A stretch of DNA of 64,000 nt from Neptuniibacter sp. 1_MG-2023 (GTDB taxonomy: Bacteria; Pseudomonadota; Gammaproteobacteria; Pseudomonadales; Balneatricaceae). The notes beneath the pieces are model-generated. The model did no database searches. It was not told the DNA's origin and saw only the letters and a program-made list of their open reading frames with translations. Every line of letters starts with the position of its first letter. The first letter of the stretch is position 1. Positions 34,013 through 44,765 of this stretch are shown here, in pieces. Both the position numbers and the translations under genes were made by a program. The stretch is taken from contig NZ_JAUOQR010000004.1 in assembly GCF_030547185.1 (NCBI RefSeq), positions 62,001-126,000 on the forward strand, read 5' to 3'.

Positions 34013-36004
34013 TTATAGTTTGAAGGTAGTAATGACGCTGTTTAATTTATTAGACAGGTCGCTCATTTGGCTACATGCTTTTGCTGTCTCATCAGCTCCT
34101 TGAGCCGTGAGTTCACTTGCCTTGTTTACGTGTGAAATGCCGAGTTCAATATTTTGAGCGTTCTCTGATTGCTCCTCTGCATACAGAGTGATGTGATCGT
34201 TCATTTTTGAAATGGTAGAGATTGATTCTGTTATCTCATGTAAGGCTGTACCTATTGATTTTGATTGCGCTGCTGTTTGTTCTGCTTTTTTTGCACTGTT
34301 CTCCATAACAACCACGGCGCTATCGATCCCTTTTTTGAATTCGTTCAGCATACACTCAATCTCTTCAGTAGAGCTGTGAGTTCGTTGAGCTAAGTTTCGC
34401 ACCTCATCGGCCACGACGGCGAAGCCCTTTCCTTTATCACCTGCTCGGGCGGCCTCTATTGCCGCATTCAGTGCGAGTAAGTTGGTCTGCTCGGCAATGC
34501 CTTTGATCACATCTAGCACTTTAACTATATTGGTGCTTTTTGCGGCCAGTTGGTCAATTGATTGGCTTGATTTACTTAAATGCGCTGATAGTTGCTCAAT
34601 TTGATCTAATGCGCTTTGGACTTGTACATGGCTTTTGAATGCTAATTCATTGGTTTGAGAGGCTTCCGCGGAGGCGTTATTGACTTCGTAACTGATTTTT
34701 TCAGCTAAAGCGGACATTTCAGTAATAATTAATGACATCTCTGTGGTTTGTCGTTTTTGTTGCTGAGCTGATTGGCTAGAGTTGTAAGCGGTCGTATCTA
34801 AGCTTTTTGACTGTTCTTCGACACTGCTTGCAGTATGCTTTAGTTGCTCAATTAGAATATGAATCCGCTGTCTCATCTCATTAAATTGATTACTCAGTTG
34901 TGCCATTTCGTCTTTAGATTGTAAGTCGATGGTCGTTGTTAAATCCCCTTGGGCTATTTGCTTTGCTGCATTGAGGACTTGTTTCATATTTCTTTGTACT
35001 GAAATATTAAATCCAAGATAAAAGTAGGCAGCTAAAAGAATAATTAAAGAGATGGCAGCGACTAAGCTATATAACTGTCGTTTTTGTACTTCGAGGCGTT
35101 CTTTTAATATATGTGATGCATAGCCGAGGGCTAGATCAGAAAAGTGGAAGATATGTTCGAGATCCTGACTGGACGCGTTAAAAAAGGTTTCCCAAGACTG
35201 CTCCATATTTTCGCCAACAATAATATCTCGATCAAGACGATCAGCAAAATGGAGGAGTGCTTGGTGAGATTGGCGACTTAATTCAACTAATTGTGGGTCA
35301 ATATCCTGAAGGTTCTCTAGTTTTTCTGTGATTGCGTTTAATGATACGGCGCTTTTTTGTAAGCGATCATAAAGTTGGTTTAAATGATCGAGTGCTGCTG
35401 AACCAAGATAGCCGGTGGACAGCCCATGTCCTGCATAATCTCGTGTGGCGCCAATGTTTTCTAAGGTTGTGGGGATATCTTCAAGTAGTGCTCTTAAGAT
35501 GATATAGATTCGAGTATCTAGATCGCGAGTGATACCTGAGTTAAAGCTTTCTTCTTCACTTATTTTGACTAATGATTGACTTAACTGATTAAAATATTGG
35601 AAGCGGTTTTCAATATCTAAGTTCAATGTTGAAAACTGTGAGGTATCTATTTTTTGCCATAAATTCGCGAGGTCAGATTCAGGTATAAGCTGTATGGTTA
35701 TTATCTTTCTTAGCTCAGCGAGCTGTTGCTCTTTTTCCGGTTTTAGTGGCTGGTTTACGAAGCCAATAGTAAATCGCAGGTCTCTATAATCTGTAAACGC
35801 TTTTAGTAATTGATAGTTAGTATTGAGCTTTTTTATAGCGATGGCTCTATGTTGTGTGTCAGTAATATCGGTTCGTAAATACTGAATTTGGACAGTACAA
35901 AGTAGGGCGAGAGGAAGCGTAAATACAGTGCTAACCAAGATGAATTTGTATAGATAAGGCAGTCTATCCATCAGTCGAATGACGGGGGTTAGAATGAAAG
36001 TCAT
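34013..36004 (-). CDS. Methyl-accepting chemotaxis protein with periplasmic helical sensor
   Basis: A 663-residue chemoreceptor. The first transmembrane helix (about 18-40) is followed by a periplasmic, mostly helical region of about 270 residues, like NIT or long four-helix-bundle sensors. A second helix (about 312-333), HAMP ([26 protein letters not shown]) and the signalling hairpin ([35 protein letters not shown]) follow. It should act with CheA/CheW at the pole. The ligand is unknown and there is no CheR-docking pentapeptide. Confidence 0.93.
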   Translation of the reverse strand: MTFILTPVIRLMDRLPYLYKFILVSTVFTLPLALLCTVQIQYLRTDITDTQHRAIAIKKLNTNYQLLKAFTDYRDLRFTIGFVNQPLKPEKEQQLAELRKIITIQLIPESDLANLWQKIDTSQFSTLNLDIENRFQYFNQLSQSLVKISEEESFNSGITRDLDTRIYIILRALLEDIPTTLENIGATRDYAGHGLSTGYLGSAALDHLNQLYDRLQKSAVSLNAITEKLENLQDIDPQLVELSRQSHQALLHFADRLDRDIIVGENMEQSWETFFNASSQDLEHIFHFSDLALGYASHILKERLEVQKRQLYSLVAAISLIILLAAYFYLGFNISVQRNMKQVLNAAKQIAQGDLTTTIDLQSKDEMAQLSNQFNEMRQRIHILIEQLKHTASSVEEQSKSLDTTAYNSSQSAQQQKRQTTEMSLIITEMSALAEKISYEVNNASAEASQTNELAFKSHVQVQSALDQIEQLSAHLSKSSQSIDQLAAKSTNIVKVLDVIKGIAEQTNLLALNAAIEAARAGDKGKGFAVVADEVRNLAQRTHSSTEEIECMLNEFKKGIDSAVVVMENSAKKAEQTAAQSKSIGTALHEITESISTISKMNDHITLYAEEQSENAQNIELGISHVNKASELTAQGADETAKACSQMSDLSNKLNSVITTFKL

Positions 36005-36156
36005 TGTAATGTTCCGGATGCTGTTAGTTGTTTTTATTTTTAAGCGTGATTGAATCAGGCAAAGATGGTAATTATTGATCGATGGTATTAATTTAAAGGC
36101 ACGCAGACGCTGAGTCAGTGACAGAAAGCAGGTAATCTAGTAACAAATTTCTTCAG

Positions 36157-36612
36157 CTATAGGGTGGGGCGTCGTTTTACATAAAGAACTTTTTTTACTC
36201 GAGCAATAAGGTTCTTGTCGCTATCGATGATTTCCACGTGGAATTCGGGGAACTGCTTTTTTCCTGTTTGGGCTGAAGTCTGGATCTGTTCTATCTGTTC
36301 GTCTAATACGTGGATATGTGCAGTTATTTTTTTCTTGGTTGCTTTTATAAAGGCAATTTCAGCTGCGCTATCCCAAACCCAATATTCCTTGCCAAGTTTT
36401 TTCATAAGAATAAGCATGATATGTGGGTCGATCATTGAATAGATACTACCGCCAAAATGAGTGCCGACGGCATTACGGTTATACCAGCGGACTTTCATTG
36501 ATACGGTGATATGGTTCCAATCGTCGGATATGTTTTCTACTTTTATGCCAGCACCAATATAGGGAGGGTATAAGTTGAATAGATGTTTCATTGTTCTTGC
36601 TGACAGCTTCAT
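36157..36612 (-). CDS. DUF4442 hotdog-fold protein (putative thioesterase)
   Basis: About 151 residues from ATG 36612 (a TTG four codons earlier is possible). The NAVGTHFGGSIYSMIDPHIMLILM segment is the hotdog-helix core of DUF4442, related to acyl-CoA thioesterases of the PaaI type. Family members probably cleave acyl-CoA or acyl-carrier thioesters, but the substrate is unproven. The gene stands alone between the chemoreceptor and dsbB, without a visible terminator. Confidence 0.85.
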   Translation of the reverse strand: MKLSARTMKHLFNLYPPYIGAGIKVENISDDWNHITVSMKVRWYNRNAVGTHFGGSIYSMIDPHIMLILMKKLGKEYWVWDSAAEIAFIKATKKKITAHIHVLDEQIEQIQTSAQTGKKQFPEFHVEIIDSDKNLIARVKKVLYVKRRPTL

Positions 36613-36793
36613 ACATAGGCTCAAAAGCAGAGAAGGGTAGCGTTGTATTTTTAGGGTAGTTGGTCGGTGTGTCAGTGACAGAAAAGGTTCTTTTTACTAA
36701 CTGAATCGTTCAGTTTGTGAGATGGCTTAAATAATCTGGAATGATTTAGGCGAATGAATAGATTATTTAAGCCATATGCAGCGTTAGTTGTGG

Positions 36794-37300
36794 CTATTTA
36801 TGGCGAAATTGAAGTGCGCTAAATAAAATAGAAACGCTTACAAGTAAAATAGATATAAGCATTAATCCTTCAGCCATTGTTATACCAAACAGAAGTTCTG
36901 GTGTGTATCCGCAAGGCTCCCAAGGTTCAAATACTTGGGGAATCCACTGATCTAATGCAAACCAGTTAGGTAGGCCGCTATTCATGCTGCAGCTATCAAT
37001 GACCCAGCCGCGTTCAACAGCTAAGGTTTGCCAAGAGCGCTCAGTTAATCCAAGGCTAACAAGAAGCATTAGTAGGTGAGATAGTTTAGCCCCCCAGAGG
37101 GATTTTCTAACAAAGAATCCTAGAATAGCTACAAGAGTGAAAGCCATGACCCAGATACGAATATGGATGCAGAGTACGCAGGGGCCGTAATTTAATCCGT
37201 ATTGAAAGAATAGCGCGACGCCTTCCATGCTAAGGCCAAGTATAATGAGCCCAAGCCAATACCAAGACGAACGACTTAAACAGCTTAATTTACTTAGCAT
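36794..37300 (-). CDS. dsbB: Disulfide bond formation protein DsbB
   Basis: A 168-residue inner-membrane quinone reductase with four hydrophobic segments. The cysteine pairs fall at exactly the E. coli positions: Cys41 and Cys44 (CVLC) in the first periplasmic loop and Cys104 and Cys130 in the second. It reoxidises DsbA and passes electrons to quinone. No dsbA is in the window. An ATG with GGAG about nine bases upstream marks the start. Confidence 0.94.
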   Translation of the reverse strand: MLSKLSCLSRSSWYWLGLIILGLSMEGVALFFQYGLNYGPCVLCIHIRIWVMAFTLVAILGFFVRKSLWGAKLSHLLMLLVSLGLTERSWQTLAVERGWVIDSCSMNSGLPNWFALDQWIPQVFEPWEPCGYTPELLFGITMAEGLMLISILLVSVSILFSALQFRHK

Positions 37301-37366
37301 CGACTATCTCCTTTTATATAAGTAGTTTCTCTGATGCCGAAGTCGCGAGAAGGTTCCAATAGATAG

Positions 37367-37397
37367 AAAAAACCGAGCATATAAGCTCGGTTTTTTT
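37367..37397 (-). terminator. Terminator of the aspartate aminotransferase gene
   Basis: A 12-bp stem AAAAAACCGAGC / GCTCGGTTTTTT (37367-37378 and 37385-37396) with a six-base loop. It is A/T-symmetric and could work in both directions. Confidence 0.85.
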
Positions 37398-37409
37398 GTG
37401 TTCACCCGT

Positions 37410-38597
37410 TTAGGCAGAAAGTGCTTTGCTGATACGTCCAAGCGCATCTTCAAGTACGTCCATGCTGGTCGCAAATGATAGGCGCATATTGCCGGGGGCG
37501 CCAAAAGCGGAACCGGGTACTAGTGCGACACCCGCTTCTATTAATAAGAACTCAGCTAGTGCTATATCATCTTCAAAGCGGTCATCATTATCGATCACTT
37601 CCTGAAAACTAGGGAAAGCATAAAAGGTACCGTCAGCAGGAATGCAGCTCACACCGGGAATGTTGTTAAGTGTTTTAACAACATACTCGTGGCGGGCTTT
37701 GAAGGCGACGACCATCTCTTTAACACAATCTTGTGAGCCTTCAAGTGCTGCTTGTGCGGCGACTTGAGCGATCGATGTTGGGTTTGATGTGCTTTGCGAT
37801 TGGATCTTTTTCATCGCGCCAATCAGCCAAGCCGGTCCTGCTGCATAGCCTATGCGCCAGCCAGTCATTGAATAAGCTTTTGAAACACCGTTTAGCACGA
37901 TTGTACGATCATAAAGTTCAGGGCATGCATTTAGTATGTTGACGAATGAATTGTCATTCAAGCGAATGTGCTCATACATATCATCTGTAGCAATCAATAC
38001 CTTCGGATACTTCAGCAGAACTTCTGCTAATGCTTTAAGTTCGTCTAGTGTATACGCAACGCCAGTTGGGTTTGATGGGCTGTTTAAAACCATTAGGCGT
38101 GTTTTGTCGTTGATCGCCGCTTCAAGTTGCTCTGGCGTCATTTTAAAACGCTGTGCTTGTGTTGTGGTAACAATCACAGGTTTTGCGTCGGCCATAAGAA
38201 CCATATCAGGGTAAGACACCCAGTATGGAGCAGGTACTATAACTTCATCCCCTTCGTTTAACAGAGCAAGGGAAAGATTAAAGAAGCTTTGTTTTCCGCC
38301 GCAGGAAACAAGGATCTGATTAGCTTCGTAATTTAGGCCATTATCATGTTTGAATTTATTAATAATCGCTTTTTTTAGGGATGGCGTTCCGTCTACAGCG
38401 GTATATTTAGTGAAACCTTCATTCAACGCCTGGATGGCAGCCTGCTTGATGTGATCGGGCGTATCAAAGTCTGGCTCACCAGCACCCAGGCCAATAATGT
38501 TCTTACCTGCCGCGCGTAATTCTGCTGCACGGTTAGTAACCGCCAGCGTTGGTGAAGGTTTTATGTTGTTGACGCGGTCTGAAAGTTGAACGTTCAA
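37410..38597 (-). CDS. Aspartate aminotransferase, class I subgroup (Ib type)
   Basis: A 395-residue PLP enzyme. GLGAGEPDFDTPDHI near the N-terminus, NSPSNPTG and the Schiff-base Lys240 in NGVSKAYSMTGWRIGYAAGP mark the thermophile-type aspartate/prephenate aminotransferase group. It interconverts aspartate and oxaloacetate with 2-oxoglutarate and may also act on prephenate. It is monocistronic and has its own terminator. Length is typical. Confidence 0.92.
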   Translation of the reverse strand: MNVQLSDRVNNIKPSPTLAVTNRAAELRAAGKNIIGLGAGEPDFDTPDHIKQAAIQALNEGFTKYTAVDGTPSLKKAIINKFKHDNGLNYEANQILVSCGGKQSFFNLSLALLNEGDEVIVPAPYWVSYPDMVLMADAKPVIVTTTQAQRFKMTPEQLEAAINDKTRLMVLNSPSNPTGVAYTLDELKALAEVLLKYPKVLIATDDMYEHIRLNDNSFVNILNACPELYDRTIVLNGVSKAYSMTGWRIGYAAGPAWLIGAMKKIQSQSTSNPTSIAQVAAQAALEGSQDCVKEMVVAFKARHEYVVKTLNNIPGVSCIPADGTFYAFPSFQEVIDNDDRFEDDIALAEFLLIEAGVALVPGSAFGAPGNMRLSFATSMDVLEDALGRISKALSA

Positions 38598-38911
38598 GCC
38601 TAAATCCTCAAAAATTACCTGCTTGTATAAGTGATATGAAAGGGGCGCATCAGCAGGTGGCGATATTAATCAGTAGTTATGGCAAAGCAAAAACTACATC
38701 AGGCGTCCCCAAACCCGCTAATAATACAGCAAAGAAAAGCCAGCATGAATCCTGTTTCGGTTAAAAAACGCCTTTTTAGATCAATATATTGGTCATAATT
38801 CTATTAAAGGAAACTTTATTGCTTCGATTATGTTCTTTGTAGGGGAAATAACTGCTCAAAATAAAAGGGAGTGGGATATAATGCGGGGTTTTATCTTCGC
38901 ATGGTTATGGT
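38598..38911. other. 314-bp divergent region between the aminotransferase and uvrB
   Basis: A consensus TATAAT (38877-38882) lies about 30 bases before uvrB, with only a weak -35. A near-palindrome GATCAATATATTGGTC lies at about 38778. I looked for a LexA box (CTGT-N8-ACAG) and did not find one, so SOS control of uvrB is not supported here. No ORF or RNA gene was recognised. Confidence 0.45.
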
Positions 38912-40933
38912 ATGAAAGAGCGCTTTAAAGTTCATTCGAAATTCGCTCCGGCGGGTGATCAACCGCAAGCAATCGCAGAACTCGTCGATGGTATACAGTC
39001 GGGCTTAGCTTCACAGACACTTTTGGGGGTAACGGGGTCTGGTAAAACCTTTACGATTGCCAATGTCATAGCTCAAGTTCAGCGCCCCACGATTGTGATG
39101 GCCCATAACAAAACCTTAGCAGCCCAGCTTTACGGTGAGTTTAAGGAGTTCTTTCCGGATAATTCGGTGGAGTACTTTGTATCCTATTACGATTACTACC
39201 AGCCTGAAGCTTATGTTCCCTCTTCTGATACCTTTATTGAAAAAGACGCCTCGATTAATGACCATATAGAGCAGATGCGGCTTTCAGCAACCAAAGCTTT
39301 ATTGGAACGGGATGACGCCATCATTGTTGCTACGGTTTCTGCTATCTATGGTTTAGGTGATCCGAAATCGTACCTCGGCATGATGCTGCATATAGATCGG
39401 GGCGATATTATTGACCAGCGGGCTGTCTTGCGTCGTTTGGCAGAGTTGCAATACACCCGTAATGATGTGGAACTACACCGTGGTACTTACCGCGTAAGAG
39501 GGGAAGTTATCGATGTATTCCCCGCAGAGTCGGAGCAGGAAGCGATCCGTATCCAGCTGTTTGATGAAGAGATTGAAGAGATTAGCTATTTTGATCCATT
39601 GACCGGCGAAATACTACGCCGAGTTCCCCGCGCGACTATCTATCCAAAATCCCATTATGTTACGCCCCGTGAAACTTTGTTGGCTGCGGTCGACAAAATT
39701 AAAGATGAGCTACGAGAACGATTAAAACAGCTGCGTGATAATCAAAAACTGGTTGAGGCGCAAAGGTTAGAGCAGCGAACTCTCTATGATATGGAGATGA
39801 TTATGGAGCTTGGGTATTGCTCAGGCATCGAAAACTATTCTCGCTACCTATCTGGTAGAGAGCCGGGGGCTGCACCGCCAACCTTATTTGATTATCTGCC
39901 GGATAATGCCTTGCTTGTACTGGATGAATCCCATGTCACCGTGCCGCAAATAGGGGCGATGTACCGTGGTGACCGTTCGCGTAAAGAAACGCTGGTTGAG
40001 TATGGTTTTCGTCTACCTTCTGCATTAGATAACCGGCCGATGAAATTTGAAGAGTGGGAGGAAGAATCCCCTCAAATGATTTTTGTATCTGCGACACCGA
40101 GTAAATATGAGGCTGCTAATCAGCAAGCAGTTGTTGAACAGGTGGTGCGCCCGACAGGATTGATTGATCCAGAGGTTGAGGTTCGGCCTGCTTCAACTCA
40201 AGTGGATGACTTGTTATCAGAGATACATAAGGTCGTTGCTAAAAAAGAGCGTATTATCGTTACTGTGCTTACGAAGCGTATGGCTGAGGATCTGACTGAA
40301 TACCTCGATGAACACGGAGTTAGAGTTCGATACCTTCATTCCGATATAGATACGGTTGAGCGTGTGGAAATTATTCGAGACCTCCGTATTGGTGAATTTG
40401 ATGTCTTAGTCGGCATTAATTTACTTCGAGAGGGTATTGATATGCCCGAAGTGTCTTTAGTTACGATACTTGATGCCGATAAAGAAGGCTTCCTCCGTTC
40501 AGAAACATCGTTGATTCAGACAATTGGACGTGCGGCTCGAAATGTTAATGGGCGCGCTATTCTATATGCGGATCGAATAACTGGCTCAATGCAAAGGGCA
40601 ATAGATGAAACCCAGCGACGTCGAGATAAGCAGATTGCTTATAATGAAGAGCGCGGGATCGTGCCTAAAGGTATTACGAAGTCGGTCGCTGATATTATGG
40701 AAGGAGCTAGTACGATCCCAGGCCGCAAAGCAACACGAACGGCGAAGAAAGTTGCGGAACAGACGGGCGAGTATCAGGTAGATCCGTCATTGATGTCAGT
40801 TAAAGAGCTGGCAAAAGCGATGACACGCATCGAAGATAAAATGTATGAAGCCGCTAAAAATCTAGATTTTGAAGTTGCAGCACGTTATCGCGATGAATTA
40901 CAGAAATTAAAACAACACACATTTGTTAGTTGA
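38912..40933 (+). CDS. uvrB: Excinuclease ABC subunit B
   Basis: This 673-residue helicase-like damage-verification subunit of nucleotide excision repair has normal family length. Walker A ([13 protein letters not shown], about 40-52) and the beta-hairpin region ([21 protein letters not shown]) are present. The helicase motif VSATPSKYE, motif VI (QTIGRAARN) and a C-terminal UVR motif for UvrC contact ([22 protein letters not shown]) follow. All key motifs are intact. Confidence 0.97.
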   Translation: MKERFKVHSKFAPAGDQPQAIAELVDGIQSGLASQTLLGVTGSGKTFTIANVIAQVQRPTIVMAHNKTLAAQLYGEFKEFFPDNSVEYFVSYYDYYQPEAYVPSSDTFIEKDASINDHIEQMRLSATKALLERDDAIIVATVSAIYGLGDPKSYLGMMLHIDRGDIIDQRAVLRRLAELQYTRNDVELHRGTYRVRGEVIDVFPAESEQEAIRIQLFDEEIEEISYFDPLTGEILRRVPRATIYPKSHYVTPRETLLAAVDKIKDELRERLKQLRDNQKLVEAQRLEQRTLYDMEMIMELGYCSGIENYSRYLSGREPGAAPPTLFDYLPDNALLVLDESHVTVPQIGAMYRGDRSRKETLVEYGFRLPSALDNRPMKFEEWEEESPQMIFVSATPSKYEAANQQAVVEQVVRPTGLIDPEVEVRPASTQVDDLLSEIHKVVAKKERIIVTVLTKRMAEDLTEYLDEHGVRVRYLHSDIDTVERVEIIRDLRIGEFDVLVGINLLREGIDMPEVSLVTILDADKEGFLRSETSLIQTIGRAARNVNGRAILYADRITGSMQRAIDETQRRRDKQIAYNEERGIVPKGITKSVADIMEGASTIPGRKATRTAKKVAEQTGEYQVDPSLMSVKELAKAMTRIEDKMYEAAKNLDFEVAARYRDELQKLKQHTFVS

Positions 40934-40975
40934 GTTTTTATCGATTTGACGACAGTTTAAAACAAGGAAGAAATC

Positions 40976-41719
40976 ATGGCACGGCTCTCTAGATTATTGA
41001 TGTTTTCAGCGGTGCTATTAACGACTGCAATCGGTTCAAACCTGAGTGTGGCCGCGGCTCAAGAAGCGGCCGTAGTTGTTTTAAGTATAGGGGAAAACAC
41101 GGCCCAACTGCCTCAGCAGCCTAGCCGTGATCTCAAACGTAAATCTAGCATATATACGCAGGATTTAATCTCAACAGGGCCTAAGGGACAACTTCAGTTA
41201 CGTTTTAGCGATGGTTCTCGTTTCTCCTTACGAGAAGAAACCGTATTCAGTGTTGAAACCTACCAATTTAATAAAGATACACCGGAAACGGGGAACTCAG
41301 TTTATCGCCTATTAAAAGGTGGACTGCGGACCATTACCGGTGCGATCAGTCATGCTAATGTGGAGCATTATCAAGTGCATACACCGATTGCAACTATTGG
41401 GGTTCGAGGCACACATTACACGCTTTTCTACTGCGATAGCGCCTGCCAACAAGATACGCGTGGCATAATGGGGCTGTACGGCTATGTCTTGGAGGGAGAA
41501 ATCGTTGTAGAAAATGATTTTAGTAATGCGCCTGTTTCCGCTGGACATTACTTCTTCTTAGCAAGTAGGGAGAGTCGAATAGAGATGAAAGACACTCCTT
41601 TCGATATTTTTGAAACAGTTAAAGACCTAGGGCCTGTTTTAATCGATGGTGTTAATGATAAAAACATTCCTGCGACAGAGGTTTTGAACTCTAGAGCGTT
41701 ACCACCACAATATCAGTAA
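40976..41719 (+). CDS. Secreted FecR-domain protein (first copy)
   Basis: A 247-residue periplasmic protein with a signal peptide (cleavage near VAA-AQEA, about residue 28) and a FecR domain (about 32-180): DLISTGPKGQLQLRFSDGSRFSLRE, then LLKGGLRTITG and TPIATIGVRGTHY. It has no transmembrane anchor and no linked sigma factor, so it is not a classical anti-sigma sensor. Two cysteines (FYCDSACQQ) may form a disulfide. It is paralogous to the 43147 gene, which lacks these cysteines. It heads a run with the beta-barrel gene, 43 bases after uvrB. The ligand is unknown. Confidence 0.85.
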   Translation: MARLSRLLMFSAVLLTTAIGSNLSVAAAQEAAVVVLSIGENTAQLPQQPSRDLKRKSSIYTQDLISTGPKGQLQLRFSDGSRFSLREETVFSVETYQFNKDTPETGNSVYRLLKGGLRTITGAISHANVEHYQVHTPIATIGVRGTHYTLFYCDSACQQDTRGIMGLYGYVLEGEIVVENDFSNAPVSAGHYFFLASRESRIEMKDTPFDIFETVKDLGPVLIDGVNDKNIPATEVLNSRALPPQYQ

Positions 41720-41831
41720 CAAAAAAAGCGCTAAGTTTTATTAAAATTGTAGATGTATCGTCCTTATATAGCTGTTAGCCTTAAACTAATAGTGTTTAAA
41801 AACCACTTATAATCTTGCTCAGGAGTAGTCA

Positions 41832-43136
41832 GTGTTCAGGAAATTATCTATTGGTCTGATGCTGAATGTAATGTGTTTGTCGACAACGGCAATGGCAGAT
41901 ACGGTCAGTGATTTGTCCCAGCTCCTTGAGAAAGGAGAGTCTGTAAAAGCCTACCAGTTATCGCTTGATAATCTTGATGAGATGGAAGGTGACCCTGCGT
42001 TTGATTTTCAGTATGGCGTAGCAGCCATTGATAGTGGGCATCTTAGTGAAGGTATTTTTGCTCTTGAGCGTGTTCATATGTTGGAACCTAAGAACTCGCT
42101 AGCGACGTTGGAACTGGCGCGTGGTTATTATTTGATCGCTCAATATGACAGAGCACAAGTGTTATTCCAGCAGGTTGATGCAGAAAATCCACCCGAAGTT
42201 GTGCGTGCACGGATTCAGCAGTTTCTGACGTTGATTACAGAAAAAACGTCAATATCACCGACTAAATTTAAGAGTTTTGTTGAACTGTGGACCGGTTACG
42301 ATAGTAATATTAACTCGGGCCCTGGTGGGCAAACTAATGTGGTTATCCTAAGTGATAATGCATTAGGTCGCGGTGATCAATATGCTCAAGTTAAAGTGGG
42401 GGCGAGTGTCGAGCATGCTTATAATCCTGATAATGCACTTATGTTCAGTGCTAATGTGGACTCGCGTATTTACGACACTGAAGACGAGCAAGACTACAAT
42501 AATATCAATTTAAGTGCTGGCCACGTGTGGAAAGGAGAGACTGATCAATTTCAGCTTAACTTTAATCTACAGAAGTATCAGCTAGCCAATAATAACTACC
42601 GCGATATGTTCGGTATTACGGGGTCATGGAGCAAGCAGCTTAGTAAACGATCGGTGATGAAGCTTTTCGCAGGGGCTAGTGACCTCGCTTATGATGATCA
42701 GTCATGGAAAGATGCAACCTTGAGCAATGTAGGTGCAACCTATATTTATGCTGGGGAAGGTGGCTGGCGTCCGCTTTATTTTGTCAGTGCTTTTGTCGGA
42801 ACAGAAAACCCAAAAGCCGCGGGTATCCTTGCTAATGGTCAAGTTGACCGGGTTTTTCACGGCGGAAACCTAGGGATCCAGCTATCGCCTACTAGCGATA
42901 TTAAATTGACACCCGCTATTACTTATCAGCGCAGCGAATATAAAGGAAAAGATTGGATCTATAATATTAAACGCAAGGATGATTTTGCCATGTTTAATCT
43001 GAACATGGAGTGGATGGTTGCGCCTTCCTGGACAGTGCTAGCTAATTATAGTTTTACCGATATAGACTCCAATATTGAGCTTTATGAATATGACCGCCAG
43101 CAAGCAATGCTGGGTTTGCGTTATAACTTTCAGTGA
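41832..43136 (+). CDS. TPR plus outer-membrane beta-barrel protein (Slam / DUF560-like)
   Basis: A 434-residue protein with a signal peptide (about 1-22) and an N-terminal periplasmic TPR-like domain (about 25-140; SGHLSEGIFALERVHMLEPKNSLATLELARGYY). A C-terminal beta-barrel of about 285 residues begins FVELWTGYDSNINSGPGG and ends GLRYNFQ, with the terminal aromatic signature of BAM substrates. TPR followed by a 14-strand barrel is the plan of Slam exporters, which move lipoproteins or soluble cargo to the cell surface. The start is GTG with AGGAG seven bases upstream. The probable cargo is the next gene, ten bases downstream. Confidence 0.75.
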   Translation: MFRKLSIGLMLNVMCLSTTAMADTVSDLSQLLEKGESVKAYQLSLDNLDEMEGDPAFDFQYGVAAIDSGHLSEGIFALERVHMLEPKNSLATLELARGYYLIAQYDRAQVLFQQVDAENPPEVVRARIQQFLTLITEKTSISPTKFKSFVELWTGYDSNINSGPGGQTNVVILSDNALGRGDQYAQVKVGASVEHAYNPDNALMFSANVDSRIYDTEDEQDYNNINLSAGHVWKGETDQFQLNFNLQKYQLANNNYRDMFGITGSWSKQLSKRSVMKLFAGASDLAYDDQSWKDATLSNVGATYIYAGEGGWRPLYFVSAFVGTENPKAAGILANGQVDRVFHGGNLGIQLSPTSDIKLTPAITYQRSEYKGKDWIYNIKRKDDFAMFNLNMEWMVAPSWTVLANYSFTDIDSNIELYEYDRQQAMLGLRYNFQ

Positions 43137-43146
43137 GATTTAGCAT

Positions 43147-44751
43147 ATGAAAACCTATGTCACGGCGGCTCTATTTATACTTTTTTCTAGTTTTGCTTCT
43201 GCTGCGCCTCAAAGCGTAGGCACCGTCATTTTAAGTTTTGGCCAGAATACAGCGGAATCTGCAAGCACTCAGCGGGTTTTGAAGCGTAAATCCGATGTAT
43301 ATGCGGATGATCTATTGAAAACGGGAGATACCGGTCGTTTACAGATACGATTCACCGACGGCGCGCGCTTATCATTAAAGCCGGGTACTGAATTTAAAAT
43401 CGCTGAATATCAATTTGATGAGGCGAACCCTGAAGATGGCAAAGCGGTTTATCGGTTGTTAAAAGGCGGAATGAGAACGATCTCTGGTCAGATAGGTAAA
43501 GTGGACAAGGAAGATTACAAGCTCGATGCCGTGGTGGCGACAATCGGTATTCGTGGAACAGATTTTATCGTTAATAAGCAAGGTAATAGGGTCAGTGGTA
43601 GCGTTAATGATGGTGCGATTTACGTAGCTAATAAAGACGGAGTGAGTGATATTGCCAAAGGCTTCTCTTTTCAGTTGGAGGGTGCTGAAGGAGCGATAAA
43701 TAGATTCAGAACGCCTGCTACGGTCGACCGCCCTGACGTTCCTAAACCACCGGCAGCGCCTTTGCCTGCAGCTACGGTTGTCGTCTCGGAGGCTGAGAAC
43801 GAGGCTGTTGCACTAGCGGCCGATGAGAATAGTGAAAACACAATCGTTTCACCAGACCCAAACGGTAGTGGTGAAAACGCACCGAATGAAAGTGTTGTTG
43901 CCTTAGCGTTCTCTCAAAGTGGCGTAGGGGCCTCTATTGGCGGCGTAGAAATTTCTGCAGGCAGTATTCATGGTGATGATAGTAGCTCCGATATTACGGT
44001 CGATCGTTCGTGGATAGGGGGGGATTTGGTAACTGGCGTTGTCTTTAACGATGAAAGCAGCTTGTATTCGGACTCCTGTTCACCTTGTGTTGTGTCTGCT
44101 CCACCTATTATTGGTACAGTGGTTGTTCAAGATAAAGCAACTATAGGCACAGCAGAGGTCAGTTGGGGGCGTTGGGCGAGCGGTTATACTGTTGTTGAGA
44201 ATGGTGGGTTGACTGCATCATTAGGTAGCTTTCATTTTATGTACAGTGAAGATTTGACGCCAGCGTCTACTATTACTAGTAAAACCGGCACGTTGCTCTA
44301 CCGTTATGACAGTATGCATGGTGGAGCCACAAGCCCTCAAGATCGAACTGGTGCGCTTGGAACGTTAACTGATTATTCTTCAGTCACGGGTACTGATGGG
44401 CATACATATAGTGGCACCTATTTACTGGTGAATTTTGGTGCGCAGGCTTTAACCGAGGTGGGCATTGAAGCGGAGGTTAGCGGGGCTACTTATGTGCTAC
44501 GGGACGACCCAAGCCTTGGCGGTGATATCTCTTTGAATAGTGTCTTAAATGGACAAGAGGTTGCGTTGACGGGGAGTTGTTCAGGTGGCGGCTGTAACCC
44601 GGTATCTACCAATTTATCGGGCCATATGAGTTTAGACTTTGTTGGTGATAACGCAGAGGGCGCCGTCACTAGTTATGCTGCCGAGGGCATCAATGCAGTG
44701 AATAGCCAGCCGGCTGCTATTTCAGGCACTATCTTATTTGAAGCTGAGTAG
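43147..44751 (+). CDS. FecR-domain protein with C-terminal TbpB/HphA-like region (possible Slam cargo)
   Basis: A 534-residue secreted protein. A signal peptide (cleavage near ASA-APQS, no lipobox) precedes a FecR domain (about 20-180; LLKGGMRTISGQIG, VATIGIRGTDFIV). A low-complexity Pro/Ala/Glu-rich linker (about 190-250) leads to a beta-rich, glycine-rich C-terminal region of about 280 residues. Its end (LSGHMSLDFVGDNAEG ... AAISGTILFEAE) resembles the last strands of TbpB-like or HphA surface barrels. An internal CSPC and a CSGGGC may form disulfides. It is adjacent to the Slam-like barrel, so surface export is inferred. Confidence 0.75.
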   Translation: MKTYVTAALFILFSSFASAAPQSVGTVILSFGQNTAESASTQRVLKRKSDVYADDLLKTGDTGRLQIRFTDGARLSLKPGTEFKIAEYQFDEANPEDGKAVYRLLKGGMRTISGQIGKVDKEDYKLDAVVATIGIRGTDFIVNKQGNRVSGSVNDGAIYVANKDGVSDIAKGFSFQLEGAEGAINRFRTPATVDRPDVPKPPAAPLPAATVVVSEAENEAVALAADENSENTIVSPDPNGSGENAPNESVVALAFSQSGVGASIGGVEISAGSIHGDDSSSDITVDRSWIGGDLVTGVVFNDESSLYSDSCSPCVVSAPPIIGTVVVQDKATIGTAEVSWGRWASGYTVVENGGLTASLGSFHFMYSEDLTPASTITSKTGTLLYRYDSMHGGATSPQDRTGALGTLTDYSSVTGTDGHTYSGTYLLVNFGAQALTEVGIEAEVSGATYVLRDDPSLGGDISLNSVLNGQEVALTGSCSGGGCNPVSTNLSGHMSLDFVGDNAEGAVTSYAAEGINAVNSQPAAISGTILFEAE

Positions 44752-44765
44752 CCTAACGGAGGTGT

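Noticed and set aside
38598-38911. Possible LexA/SOS box before uvrB
   Set aside because: No CTGT-N8-ACAG match was found, so SOS regulation is not claimed.
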